A DNA stretch of 64,000 bases from contig CAYGTI010000016.1 of NCBI GenBank assembly GCA_964352785.1, positions 11,690 through 75,689 on the forward strand, in the 5' to 3' direction. The stretch comes from JACOMS01 sp964352785 (GTDB lineage Bacteria; Pseudomonadota; Alphaproteobacteria; Caulobacterales; Maricaulaceae). Numbering within the stretch: position 1 is the first letter of the stretch; each line of letters starts with the position of its first letter. The notes beneath the pieces were generated by a model, which was given only the letters and a program-made list of their open reading frames with translations, did no database searches and was not told where the DNA came from. Shown piece by piece: positions 17,898-26,525 of this stretch. The position numbers and the translations under genes are program-made.

Positions 17898-18002
17898 TTA
17901 GAAATAATCAGCAGTAACCACAATCAGAGCTATACAAACACCGGCGGTTATCGCGAAAGCTCTAAGTATCCGAACTGATTTTATACGTGCGGGATGTGCC
18001 AT
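17898..18002 (-). CDS. 34-residue single-pass membrane peptide coupled to the GNAT-nitrilase gene
   Basis: The ATG follows the GNAT-nitrilase TAA directly (TAAATG). The peptide begins MAHPARIKSVRILRA and continues with a hydrophobic stretch (about residues 15-31, FAITAGVCIALIVVTAD) before ending DYF. The basic N-terminus followed by one membrane helix fits an inner-membrane micropeptide. No strong ribosome site is seen, so translation would depend on termination-reinitiation from the upstream gene. Function is unknown; the call rests on position and composition only. Confidence 0.5.
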   Translation of the reverse strand: MAHPARIKSVRILRAFAITAGVCIALIVVTADYF

Positions 18003-19550
18003 TTATTGATCCGACCATTGTGTTTGGTAGAGGTCGAAACGCCTGTCGCGAAGGTTTCGAACCGTTCCTTTTGCCCTTGCCCACGACAAGTCTGTAAGGT
18101 CTAAGTCAGCAATGGCGACTGTCTCAACGTTTTCTGAACATTCTGCTGCAATGCCGTCTCTCGCGAATGGAAAATCGCATGGTGTGAGAATACAGCTCTC
18201 GGCGTAGTTCACGTCCATGTTTTCTACGCCTGGCAAGTTGCCGACATTGCCTGACATAACAACGTAGCATTGGTTCTCGATGGCGCGGGCCTGCGAACAA
18301 TAACGAACGCGCAAATAGCCTTGGCGGTTATCCGTACAGAACGGCACAAATAATATTCGCGCCCCTTCATCAGCCATACGCCGTGCGAGTTCCGGAAATT
18401 CACTGTCATAACAGATAAGGATGCCGATAGGGCCGCAATCCGTATCTATGGTGCTGACCTCGTCGCCGCCTTTGATATTCCAATAATGGCGTTCATTTGG
18501 GGTGGGGTGGATTTTCTCTTGCGCGTGCACAGAGCCGTCTCGCAAAAAGACGTAAGCAATATTTTGAATATCGCCATCCTCAGCGCGCGTGGGGTGGGAG
18601 CCGCCAATGATATTGATGTTATAACTTACGGCGAGTTTGCGCATCGACTCGATGAACATAGGCGTATATTCTGTTAACTTCTCGATCGCCTCTGACGGCG
18701 CCAGTCGATGTTCTGCAAGCGCGAGCAAGGGCAACGTGAAAAGCTCGGGAAAAACGGCAAAGTCGGATTTATAAGCCGAGACGCTATCGATGAAATACTC
18801 CACGCTGCTCATAAAGTCTTCAAAGCTTATGACCTTGCGCATTTGAAGTTGCACAGTAGCGACGCGTATAACGTCTTTTTGCGCAGCTTCTGAGTGTACG
18901 CTGTCGCGAACCTCTACGGCATAAGGGTTTCGCCATATCATATGGGCGGCATACCCGCCTGAGTCTTTATCCTGCGGTAGATAATTTCTCAAAATTGCAT
19001 GAACTTCAAAACCCTGCCTGAATTGAAAGTTGACAACCGGATCAGCAACCTTTTTAGCTTTGACGGCGTCTAAATATTTCATAGGGTCTGCGTAGATTTT
19101 TTTGCGTTTCTTCCAACCGGGAATACGGCCGCCAAAGGCAATCCCTTTTAATTCAAGGTTTTCGACCAAGGCTTTACGGGCATCATATAGCCGCTCTCCG
19201 ATTCGCAAGCGGCGGCGCTCAGGGTCAACGCAAACTTCCATACCGTAAAGCCAGTCGCCGTTTGGGTTATGAGACGAGCCATATCCGCCGCCCGTAATGG
19301 CGGCCCAATTATGCGGCGCTAGGGCGACGTCTTCGCGTAAAACGATGCTAGCTGCATAGCCAACAATTTCGCCTTCATACTCAACAACAAACTGCCCCTC
19401 GGGGAAATTTGAAATTTGGCCCCTCAACGTCGATACGGCATAAGTGGACATATTAGGATAAGCGCGGTCAACGAGCGCAGCTATGCCTGCGACGTCTTTA
19501 ACGAGTGCTGTGCGTATTGTTAATTGCGCGCCCGCACGTGTTTTCGCCAT
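18003..19550 (-). CDS. GNAT acetyltransferase - carbon-nitrogen hydrolase fusion
   Basis: Residues 10-210 form a GNAT-like domain (TIRTALVKDVAGIAALVDRAY; acetyl-CoA loop region VDPERRRLRIGERLYDARK). Residues 225-500 form a nitrilase-superfamily amidase with the complete catalytic triad: Glu269 (FPELFTLP), Lys346 (EKIHPTP) and Cys380 (ILICYDSEFPE). Such fusions are known in proteobacteria; the substrate is undefined, but the adjacent polyamine genes suggest an amide or N-acetylated amine (inference). Copy 2 of the 94-bp element lies 49 bp upstream of the start. Confidence 0.9.
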   Translation of the reverse strand: MAKTRAGAQLTIRTALVKDVAGIAALVDRAYPNMSTYAVSTLRGQISNFPEGQFVVEYEGEIVGYAASIVLREDVALAPHNWAAITGGGYGSSHNPNGDWLYGMEVCVDPERRRLRIGERLYDARKALVENLELKGIAFGGRIPGWKKRKKIYADPMKYLDAVKAKKVADPVVNFQFRQGFEVHAILRNYLPQDKDSGGYAAHMIWRNPYAVEVRDSVHSEAAQKDVIRVATVQLQMRKVISFEDFMSSVEYFIDSVSAYKSDFAVFPELFTLPLLALAEHRLAPSEAIEKLTEYTPMFIESMRKLAVSYNINIIGGSHPTRAEDGDIQNIAYVFLRDGSVHAQEKIHPTPNERHYWNIKGGDEVSTIDTDCGPIGILICYDSEFPELARRMADEGARILFVPFCTDNRQGYLRVRYCSQARAIENQCYVVMSGNVGNLPGVENMDVNYAESCILTPCDFPFARDGIAAECSENVETVAIADLDLTDLSWARAKGTVRNLRDRRFDLYQTQWSDQ

Positions 19551-19598
19551 GATATTTACTTAATGATATGGCCGCAGCCAAAGACGTTTTAATAAGGT

Positions 19599-19692
19599 TA
19601 GTGCCATTCCTGCCAAATCAGAATCAAAAATTAGACCTTATTTGCCCATTTTCTGAGGCTTTCCAGAGTACGATTAAACAGGAAATGCACTA
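19599..19692 (-). repeat. 94-bp miniature inverted-repeat element, copy 2 (inverted)
   Basis: This is the reverse complement of copies 1 and 3, of equal length. It is bounded by TA on both sides, as for elements that duplicate a TA target. Its right edge supplies the TAG stop codon (19690-19692 on the minus strand) of the small ORF at 19690-19863. With copy 1 it brackets the GNAT-nitrilase/small-peptide unit in opposite orientation. Confidence 0.88.
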
Positions 19693-19863
19693 GTCGTCGT
19701 AATAGGCGCGTTTGTGACTTGCCCGTTTATCACTGCCCTTGGGTTTTTTACCTTTTGGAGCCTCATACATAGACAGGTCATAATCTGCGTGTGTCGATTC
19801 TATACCTTCTATATCACTCTCAGAGCTCAAAAACTCTTTGGATTTACGGTGACGTTTGGACAT
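19690..19863 (-). CDS. small charged hypothetical protein after the agmatinase gene
   Basis: The 57-residue protein starts MSKRHRKSKEFLSS, has an acidic middle and a basic end (KGKKPKGSDKRASHKRAYYDD), with no membrane segment; it is probably disordered. GGAG lies about six bases before the ATG at 19863; an ATG four codons upstream is less well placed. It begins 50 bp after the agmatinase-like gene and is probably co-transcribed. Its stop TAG coincides with the edge of the 94-bp element, so the original C-terminus may have ended at, or extended past, this point. Function unknown. Confidence 0.6.
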   Translation of the reverse strand: MSKRHRKSKEFLSSESDIEGIESTHADYDLSMYEAPKGKKPKGSDKRASHKRAYYDD

Positions 19864-19912
19864 AGGAGCCTCCATGAAACGCCGCGAGCCATAGGCCCAA
19901 TAAGTGCCGCAT

Positions 19913-20815
19913 TTATACTCGGCCCAATGAATAGTTTAGTATTTTATAAGCGAGCTTGGAAGCTAAAAAATCCGGCCCATGTAATTTCTTAATCGGGGCT
20001 AATTCGTTGATGTCAGCCCCAACGATTGTGCCCAGTTCTGAGGCCCGTTTTATAATTGCTATGGCATCGGCCCAAAAAACCCCACCGGGTTCGGGTGTGC
20101 CTGTGGACGGCATCAGCGAGCTGTCAAAGCCGTCGAGATCAAAGGTCAGGTAAATTGGACGGTCTTTGAACGGCTTTACGATTTCCTCGACATCCCAGCC
20201 TTTAATATCCTTGCCCCAATGAATTGTGATACGGTGTTTATTCGCCTCATAGAAAGGGATTTCTTCCTTTGAGATATTACGAATACCGCAAGAGACAATC
20301 GGTACTGTAGGGTGATCGAGTACACGGCGAATGGCGGCGGCATGAGAATAATGTTCGCCTTCATAGCCGTCGCGTAAATCGGCATGGGCGTCAAAATGTA
20401 GGATGATGAGGTCATCATACTTTTCAAGGAAAGGACGGATTGCGCCTGGCGTAATTGAATGCTCGCCGCCAAAAACAAATGGAAACTTTCCATCCCCTAA
20501 GACGGTGCGTGTCATAGATTCCAGAACTTTAAGCGCCGCTTCTATGTCGCTATTATCGATGACTGGTTCACGCGCCGTAATGACGCCGTAAAGCTCCACA
20601 GGCTCATACCAAAGATCTTCATCAAATAGCTCAACCTCCTGGCTGGCTTTGATCATAGCCGCCGGGCCATTTTCTGTCCCGCCGCCATAGGAGACCGAGG
20701 CCTCCAATCCATAGGGAATTATGACCGCGCCAGAGTTCTCATAGTCTGTCGCCAATTCAGGCGGCAGACCGAGAAATCCATCCGCAGGCTTTAACATTGC
20801 GAAGGGCGCACTCAT
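19913..20815 (-). CDS. speB: agmatinase-family ureohydrolase
   Basis: This binuclear manganese enzyme releases urea from a guanidino compound, normally agmatine, to give putrescine. Metal ligands are visible: GGEHS (His119), FDAHADLRD (Asp142, His144, Asp146) and FDLDGFDSS. Its ATG overlaps the end of the deoxyhypusine-synthase-like gene by 4 bases. In this operon the real substrate could be an aminopropyl- or aminobutyl-agmatine made by the neighbouring enzyme; sequence alone cannot decide. Confidence 0.88.
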   Translation of the reverse strand: MSAPFAMLKPADGFLGLPPELATDYENSGAVIIPYGLEASVSYGGGTENGPAAMIKASQEVELFDEDLWYEPVELYGVITAREPVIDNSDIEAALKVLESMTRTVLGDGKFPFVFGGEHSITPGAIRPFLEKYDDLIILHFDAHADLRDGYEGEHYSHAAAIRRVLDHPTVPIVSCGIRNISKEEIPFYEANKHRITIHWGKDIKGWDVEEIVKPFKDRPIYLTFDLDGFDSSLMPSTGTPEPGGVFWADAIAIIKRASELGTIVGADINELAPIKKLHGPDFLASKLAYKILNYSLGRV

Positions 20816-21840
20816 TTTTGAAACATTTTCGCAAATTCACGGCGCGGACGGTTTTTCCAGTCGCAGCTATGATAAGCATCAGACGCAAGTAGAGGCACAA
20901 CAGAGCCCGCCTCGGCAAAGACCATTTGTTCCAACGTCGTTTGCACCTTTCCCCAACTCGCAGCTTCTTTGAGCGTCGAGCTTGAACAGGCTCCATCACG
21001 CACATCAGCCACAGTAATCTGCACAGCATATTTGTGCATCTCAGCTTCGATGCCGAGAATTTCAGCACAAACAACTGTATCTTGAACGAAGTTTTTCGGC
21101 ACGCCGCCGCCAATCATCAGAAGCCCCGTTGAGCCTGCTTTAATTTTAACGTCGGTTAGTTCGCGAAAATCGGCCACGCTATCGATTGACAGATAGTTGC
21201 CCGGATTTTCGACTTGGTGTTTTACAAGGCCAAAACCAGCCGAGCAATCAGAGAAAGCCGGCACAAAAATAGGTACATTATGATCGTAACACGTTTCAAT
21301 CAGGGAGTCTTTTTTGACCGCATTGGCTTTTAACCATTTACCCATTTCCCAGATAAATTCACGTGATGAATAGGGGCGACGCTCAAGGCTGTCGGTAATC
21401 TCTTTGATAACATGATCACACGCTTGCAGCTCTTCTTCGTCAATATAAGTGTCGTAAATGCGGTCAATGTAAAGCTCGCGTAATTCATTGTCATCGACGT
21501 GGCTATCCGCTTGATAGTGCTTGTAGCCAAGCGCTTCAAAGAAATCCATGTCAACGATTGATGCGCCCGTCGAGACAATCGCGTCAACCATACCGTATTT
21601 CACGAGGTCGCGGTAAACGTCCATACACCCGCCCGCCGAAGTCGACCCCGCGAGTGTAAGAATGACAGAGCAATCTTTATCTTCCACAGCTTGTTTGAAG
21701 ATATCGCTCGCGCGGCCAAGATCGCGAGCCGTGAAGGACATTTTGCCCATAGCTTTGATGATAGGGCGGGCGTCAATTTTTGTGATGTCAAAATGTTCGA
21801 CAACATTACTGAGTAACTGGGCTTTAGTGTTTTTAGTCAT
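20812..21840 (-). CDS. deoxyhypusine-synthase-like aminobutyl/aminopropyl transferase
   Basis: The 342-residue protein keeps the NAD-binding segments of the family (LTLAGSTSAGG, VSTGASIVDMDF, LMIGGGVPKNF) and the catalytic lysine Lys298 in EAASWGKV. Bacteria lack eIF5A, so bacterial homologues modify small polyamines; some are homospermidine synthases. It lies 2 bases downstream of the decarboxylase and overlaps the agmatinase-like gene, which supports a polyamine role. The exact acceptor (putrescine or agmatine) is unresolved. Confidence 0.85.
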   Translation of the reverse strand: MTKNTKAQLLSNVVEHFDITKIDARPIIKAMGKMSFTARDLGRASDIFKQAVEDKDCSVILTLAGSTSAGGCMDVYRDLVKYGMVDAIVSTGASIVDMDFFEALGYKHYQADSHVDDNELRELYIDRIYDTYIDEEELQACDHVIKEITDSLERRPYSSREFIWEMGKWLKANAVKKDSLIETCYDHNVPIFVPAFSDCSAGFGLVKHQVENPGNYLSIDSVADFRELTDVKIKAGSTGLLMIGGGVPKNFVQDTVVCAEILGIEAEMHKYAVQITVADVRDGACSSSTLKEAASWGKVQTTLEQMVFAEAGSVVPLLASDAYHSCDWKNRPRREFAKMFQK

Positions 21841-21842
21841 GA

Positions 21843-23039
21843 TTAATCTTCCAAAATGGCGACAGTGTGGTCGCTGTAAAATCCGTTAAAGTGTGTGGCG
21901 AGCGTTTGGCCATAAGCGCCAAGGTTTTGTATTTCTATCCAGTCGCCTTCGCAGGTATCTGCAGGCAAATGGAAGGGGCCGTTCATCGTATCTGCGCTGT
22001 CGCAAGTCGGCCCAAAGAACCGGAAACCGGTAGTATTGGCGCAGGGCGCAGGCGGACGGTTACGGTGATGTTTGACTGGAAATTTCCATGAAAACTGTCC
22101 AGCATCAAAGAGTGAACCATAAGTCCCGTCATTTAGGTAAAGGTCTGTGCCCTTGCGCAGCTCAACGCGCACAAGCGTTGCCCCGCCTTCTGCACAAAGT
22201 GCGCGGCCGGGCTCACCATAAACCTCTAGGCCATTAAATCCATTTGCGGATAAGCTCACTGAAATCGCGTCGAAATAATCCTGCGTCGGCGCGATTGGCA
22301 TATCCGGATAGGCCACCGGAAATCCGCCACCAACATCAATGGAATCGATCTTAACACCTGACGCGTCAACAACGCGGCGTGCATAAGTCAGTGCGCTATT
22401 ATAATTCTCAATAATCAGGCACTGAGACCCGACATGAAAACATAGGCCAAGCTTTTGCGCAACGCCGCGCGCGGACTTTAGCAGCGCAACAGCTTCATCA
22501 AAGTCAGCCCCAAATTTTCCACCCAATGGCATAACCGCGCCAAGCTGCTTACTGACTTTTGGTAATGCTAAACGCAAATGCAGATGAAGATCCGCCGCTT
22601 CATCGGTGCAGTCCAAAATCTTTTGAAGTTCATCCGCATGGTCAAAGGACATATTGCGAACGCCACTCATATAGGCATGTGCAATAGTGCGGCGCGATTT
22701 AATCGGATGCATCAAATAGAGCGCGGCGTCAGGCAAAAGGCCTTTGACAAGATCAATCTCGCGAATGGACGCGACGTCAAAACGCTTAATGCCTTCATGT
22801 GCCAAAATCTGAAGGAGAGACGGATGAGGGTTTGATTTCACGGCGTAAAGCACGTGACCTGGGAAGCCGCCTACAAATTGCCGTGCCGCCTGTTCGATTT
22901 TCCGTGGATAAAGCGCGTAAAATTGGTCATCGCCCTGATAAGCGGCAATAGCATCTGAGACGGTATTGTAGGTCGGCAAGCCATAAGGCTTTAATTGTGT
23001 AAGGTGTTGCACCGTGGCAACGTGATTTGCATTCAACAT
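21843..23039 (-). CDS. ornithine/diaminopimelate-type PLP decarboxylase
   Basis: This is a fold type III decarboxylase. The PLP lysine is Lys68 in VLYAVKSNPHP. The glycine-rich phosphate site is IDVGGGFPVAYPD, and the substrate Cys lies in GPTCDSADTM; the Cys-Asp-Ser pattern is typical of ornithine decarboxylases rather than LysA. The product would be putrescine. It heads the operon decarboxylase - deoxyhypusine-synthase-like - agmatinase-like. Broader substrate range (lysine, carboxynorspermidine) cannot be excluded. Confidence 0.85.
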   Translation of the reverse strand: MLNANHVATVQHLTQLKPYGLPTYNTVSDAIAAYQGDDQFYALYPRKIEQAARQFVGGFPGHVLYAVKSNPHPSLLQILAHEGIKRFDVASIREIDLVKGLLPDAALYLMHPIKSRRTIAHAYMSGVRNMSFDHADELQKILDCTDEAADLHLHLRLALPKVSKQLGAVMPLGGKFGADFDEAVALLKSARGVAQKLGLCFHVGSQCLIIENYNSALTYARRVVDASGVKIDSIDVGGGFPVAYPDMPIAPTQDYFDAISVSLSANGFNGLEVYGEPGRALCAEGGATLVRVELRKGTDLYLNDGTYGSLFDAGQFSWKFPVKHHRNRPPAPCANTTGFRFFGPTCDSADTMNGPFHLPADTCEGDWIEIQNLGAYGQTLATHFNGFYSDHTVAILED

Positions 23040-23120
23040 AGGATAAATTTCCGAAGAGCCCTATCGAACAGGGTCAAATTCAAGGAAACAACAAACCTCT
23101 AGCAATAGAGGATGTCAGCG
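23040..23120 (-). promoter_or_regulatory. structured leader upstream of the decarboxylase gene
   Basis: Two short hairpins lie before the decarboxylase start on the minus strand: CTCTA-TTGC-TAGAG near 23097-23110, followed by TTTGTTGTTT, and CCCTgTTCGaTAGGG near 23060-23074. The first may simply terminate the small upstream ORF; the second could belong to an mRNA leader. Leaders that sense ornithine or polyamines are known upstream of such genes in other proteobacteria; no specific match is claimed. Confidence 0.3.
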
Positions 23121-23144
23121 GCGGGAGGTTCGGCGAGCGTTTGG

Positions 23145-23402
23145 TTAAGCCCGCTCCGCACTACTAAATTCCGCAATAGCGGCCAAATAATCTTGATGTT
23201 TAGACGATAGGAACGTGTCTCCCAACTGCGCTTGCAGTGGAATTGATGTACTCATGGATTTGTAGATAAGGGCCTGGGCCATACCAACAACTCTCAATTC
23301 CCAATCGTCGCCTCTATAGAGGCAGGACAAAAACAAAACCAAGACGCTACCGGCGGCTATTAGATGAGCTTTTCGGCACACCATGGCTGACAGTTTTCCC
23401 AT
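23145..23402 (-). CDS. small hypothetical exported or membrane protein
   Basis: The ORF has 85 residues with an N-terminal hydrophobic segment (AHLIAAGSVLVLFLSC) after two basic residues. The Cys at its end could be a lipoprotein site, although the lipobox is imperfect. A hairpin plus T-rich tract downstream on the minus strand (about 23087-23111) would suit as its terminator. No ribosome site is clear. This may be a real small gene, but evidence is thin. Confidence 0.35.
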   Translation of the reverse strand: MGKLSAMVCRKAHLIAAGSVLVLFLSCLYRGDDWELRVVGMAQALIYKSMSTSIPLQAQLGDTFLSSKHQDYLAAIAEFSSAERA

Positions 23403-23660
23403 TCAATGCACATTTAAGGCTGTTTGTTAAGGGCTCGCTGTAGCTCGCTTTATCGTCAAATCGTGACCTATTTTAAGATTCGAATTTTGGCAAGTTATTT
23501 CTTTAAAAAGAGCAAGGCCGTGGTGATAAAACCCGTTTGTGAGTTCGCCGCCTAATCATTTGATCGGCATCGCAACCAGACGCAGCCTTACTGACGGGCT
23601 TCTTCTGTCATGAGTTCAAGCATCACTCTCACTGCCACCAAATTTTTGAAAATGTCCCGA
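23403..23660. other. intergenic stretch without recognised features
   Basis: This lies between the small hypothetical ORF and the 3' end of the carotenoid oxygenase gene. No ORF, repeat copy or convincing terminator was seen. Confidence 0.5.
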
Positions 23661-25133
23661 CTATGCGGCCCAGCCATCGATGTGTTCCGGCTTCATCCAG
23701 CAGGCGTGGAAGCCTGCGGGTACGCGGCACGGGAGCGTCACTCTGGCTACCGGCCCGGCGCTTAGGTCTTGCGCATTGAAAACCTGGAGCTGCTGCTCGC
23801 GGGTTTTTGTGTTCCAGACAAAGGCGATAAGATAACCGTGATCTTCGCTCTGCGGATTATCCGCCGCCGCAAACCAAGGCTCGCTGTACCAGCAGTGCTC
23901 GGCTCCGTCTGACCAGGCACCGGCGCACGCGCCAGTCTCTGTGTTAAACTTGCGAAGGCCTGTCCAGCGTAGAATATTGGGATCATGATCGACCAAATAA
24001 GCCCATTGTGAGCGCCGGCCCGTATAAGCGCTGTTACAGGACGGGAATTCGGCGTTGTAATCAGCGTTCAGGCAACGCTCTGACGTCTCGCCGGTTTTGA
24101 TATTCATCCGATATTGCCACAGTCGCGCATCCATGCCGAGTTGCGCGATGCGTTTGGCCGTTCGCATCTCATCAATCTGTCCGTTATCAGCGCGCACGGG
24201 CATATAGCGGCAAGCGGTCATGACGATCTCGTCGCCCTCTTCCCAGCAATTAATCACATGATACAAAAAACAGGGTGTAAATTCGAACCACTGAATAGTC
24301 TCCGCCGCGCCGAATCTTGGGATCACCCCAAAGCGCGCCTTCATAGCTGCGTTAAAGCGGATTTTGTGACGTCCGGCTTTGAGCGCTTCCTCGTCATGAT
24401 AGACAGGCAAATCATGCAAAATAGAATAATTTTCCGTAATCCCCATATCGTGGGGCAGGCGGCTGCCGGGAAGCTCAATCGGGACGTGATGCAATAGCTT
24501 CCCGTCTTTGTCGGCCACACCGTAGCGCATAAAAGGCGGTGTGTCGAAATAGTCAAAAAACATTAACTCACCCGTGATCTCGTCGACTTTTGGGTGGGCC
24601 GAGATCGACATCTTTGCGGTTTCGGTAAATTCAGCCGTGTCTATGGTTTCTAGTGTGACGGGATCGAGCAGGTAGGCTTTTCCAGCAAGATACCATGTGG
24701 CGAGCGCTTTGCCGCCGTGCCCGATAATATCCGTATTGGCGGTGTCGCTCATGGGTTTATCCGCGCGGCCTTTATGGGTCTGCATAATGCCCCAATGGGA
24801 TTCTTTATTTTCGGCAGCGTTGTGCTTCCAACCCTCGGTTTGCACCCATTTGTTGCGGTAGGTGAGTTGTCCATTTTTAAAATGCGCGGCGTGGATCATG
24901 CCGTCACCGTCAAAAGGATGGTAACTGCCCTTGGGTTCATATTTGGGGTTGGGCCCATTGCGAAGATAAACACCGTTCAGATCAGCGGGGATTGCGCCCT
25001 CGACGGGGAGGTCGGTAAGAACAGTTTCTTCTAAAACGGGCGCAAAAGCCCCCGTCAACATCGGGCCGTGGTCTTTGCCAAATGGGGCCTCGGGGCCAAA
25101 CGGGGCGTCAGGATTAATAAAAGGCGCGTTCAC
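23661..25133 (-). CDS. carotenoid cleavage oxygenase (RPE65/lignostilbene dioxygenase family)
   Basis: This is a non-heme iron enzyme that cleaves carotenoids or stilbenes. Family features include GVYLRNGPNPKYEP near the N-terminus, FDGDGMIHAAHF, ISAHPKVDEITGEL, LPHDMGITENYSILHDLP, FLYHVINCWEE and the C-terminal GFHACWMKPEH; the four iron-ligand histidines are all available. The GTG at 25133, preceded by GAGGAGTCCACC, is the best start; a longer frame to 25211 would add 26 atypical residues. It is monocistronic and divergent from the thiolases. The substrate is not predictable. Confidence 0.93.
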   Translation of the reverse strand: MNAPFINPDAPFGPEAPFGKDHGPMLTGAFAPVLEETVLTDLPVEGAIPADLNGVYLRNGPNPKYEPKGSYHPFDGDGMIHAAHFKNGQLTYRNKWVQTEGWKHNAAENKESHWGIMQTHKGRADKPMSDTANTDIIGHGGKALATWYLAGKAYLLDPVTLETIDTAEFTETAKMSISAHPKVDEITGELMFFDYFDTPPFMRYGVADKDGKLLHHVPIELPGSRLPHDMGITENYSILHDLPVYHDEEALKAGRHKIRFNAAMKARFGVIPRFGAAETIQWFEFTPCFLYHVINCWEEGDEIVMTACRYMPVRADNGQIDEMRTAKRIAQLGMDARLWQYRMNIKTGETSERCLNADYNAEFPSCNSAYTGRRSQWAYLVDHDPNILRWTGLRKFNTETGACAGAWSDGAEHCWYSEPWFAAADNPQSEDHGYLIAFVWNTKTREQQLQVFNAQDLSAGPVARVTLPCRVPAGFHACWMKPEHIDGWAA

Positions 25134-25292
25134 GGTGGACTCCTCTGCCAGCGAGAGCCGCAGGCTTTCTTTATATATGTGAAAATTACTGTAATCACGG
25201 CAACAGTTCAAGAGCCTTCAAAGCGTAAGAAAACAGGGCCGCTTGTTTTGTATATTTCCTATGGTTAGGTAAGAGGATAGCAGGAGTGTAAT

Positions 25293-26522
25293 ATGGCGCA
25301 TAAGATTTATATATTGGGCGGAGCTCAAACGGATTTTTCCGAAAACTGGAGCCGCGCGAACAAGTCTTTATTTGATTTGTTTTCCGAGGCTGTTCTATCG
25401 GGTCTTGAGGACGCCGCTGTCGAGCCGAAAGATATTGGCGTCGGCCATGTCGGTAACTTCGCAGCGGAGCTTTTTACGGGCCAAGGTATGCTCGGTGGCT
25501 ACTTTGGCCATGTCCATCCAGACTTTTCTGGACTGCCCAGTAGTCGTCACGAAGGTGCATGTGCGTCAGGGTCTCTCGCGATATTGTCTGCTATGGCTGA
25601 TATCGAAAGCGGGCGATATGAAACGGCTTGTGTGGTTGGGGTTGAATTAATGCGTAATGTGCCGGGCAAAATTGCGGCCAAACATCTGGGCGCTGCGGCA
25701 TGGGCTGGACGCGAAGCGCTCGGCGCAAAATATCTGTGGCCTGCCATGTTTTCGGACTTGGCAGAGGTTTATGAGCAACGCTACGGCCTCGATTATCGAC
25801 ATTTGTCCGAGATATCAAAAATCAATTTTGGCAACGCCAAGAAAAACCCCAAAGCTCAAACCCGTAAGTGGGAGTTTACAGATAAAAGTTTCACGCAAGA
25901 CGGCGCTGAAAACCCTGTGATTGAAGGCTGGATGCGCCGTCAGGACTGCGGGCAGGTCACGGACGGCGCGGCTGTGTTGGTTTTAGCCTCAGAAGCACGG
26001 GCTGCAGACTATGCCAAAGACCGCGGGATTAATATTGTGGACATTCCCTACATCAAGGGGTGGGGTCACACGGTAGCTCCGATGCTTATGGAAACAAAGC
26101 TCGCGGAAAGCCAAGACGGTGGATATGTGTTTCCGTGGACGCGCAAAGCTATCACCGATGCTTATAGGCGCGCCGGGCTTTCGGGGTCGGAGGATTTGGA
26201 CGCAATAGAAACCCATGACTGTTTTTCGATCACGGAATATATGGCGATTGAGCATTTTGGCATCACTGAGCCGGGGCAGGCTTGGCGGGCCATCGAAGAG
26301 GGCCGAATTGCGGTGGACGGAGATATCCCGATCAACCCATCCGGCGGATTAATCGGACTCGGCCATCCCGTTGGGGCTACGGGCGTGCGCATGATGCTGG
26401 ATGCTGCGCGTCAAACGACAGGCCGCGCCGAAGATATGCAAGTGGAGGGAGCAAAAACGGTGGCCACGTATAATGTTGGCGGTTCGGCGACAACGAATGT
26501 CTCTTTTATAGTTGGAACTTAA
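25293..26522 (+). CDS. thiolase, SCP2-like type
   Basis: Thiolase-fold acyl-CoA acyltransferase. The nucleophile is Cys90 in HEGACASGS; GHPVGATG carries the catalytic His. The C-terminus ends YNVGGSATTNVSF, without the second Cys of classical thiolases, as in SCP2-type members. Such proteins act in lipid or sterol-like side-chain metabolism or are poorly defined. It is followed within 4 bases by a second thiolase, so they form an operon. Confidence 0.88.
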   Translation: MAHKIYILGGAQTDFSENWSRANKSLFDLFSEAVLSGLEDAAVEPKDIGVGHVGNFAAELFTGQGMLGGYFGHVHPDFSGLPSSRHEGACASGSLAILSAMADIESGRYETACVVGVELMRNVPGKIAAKHLGAAAWAGREALGAKYLWPAMFSDLAEVYEQRYGLDYRHLSEISKINFGNAKKNPKAQTRKWEFTDKSFTQDGAENPVIEGWMRRQDCGQVTDGAAVLVLASEARAADYAKDRGINIVDIPYIKGWGHTVAPMLMETKLAESQDGGYVFPWTRKAITDAYRRAGLSGSEDLDAIETHDCFSITEYMAIEHFGITEPGQAWRAIEEGRIAVDGDIPINPSGGLIGLGHPVGATGVRMMLDAARQTTGRAEDMQVEGAKTVATYNVGGSATTNVSFIVGT

Positions 26523-26525
26523 AGG

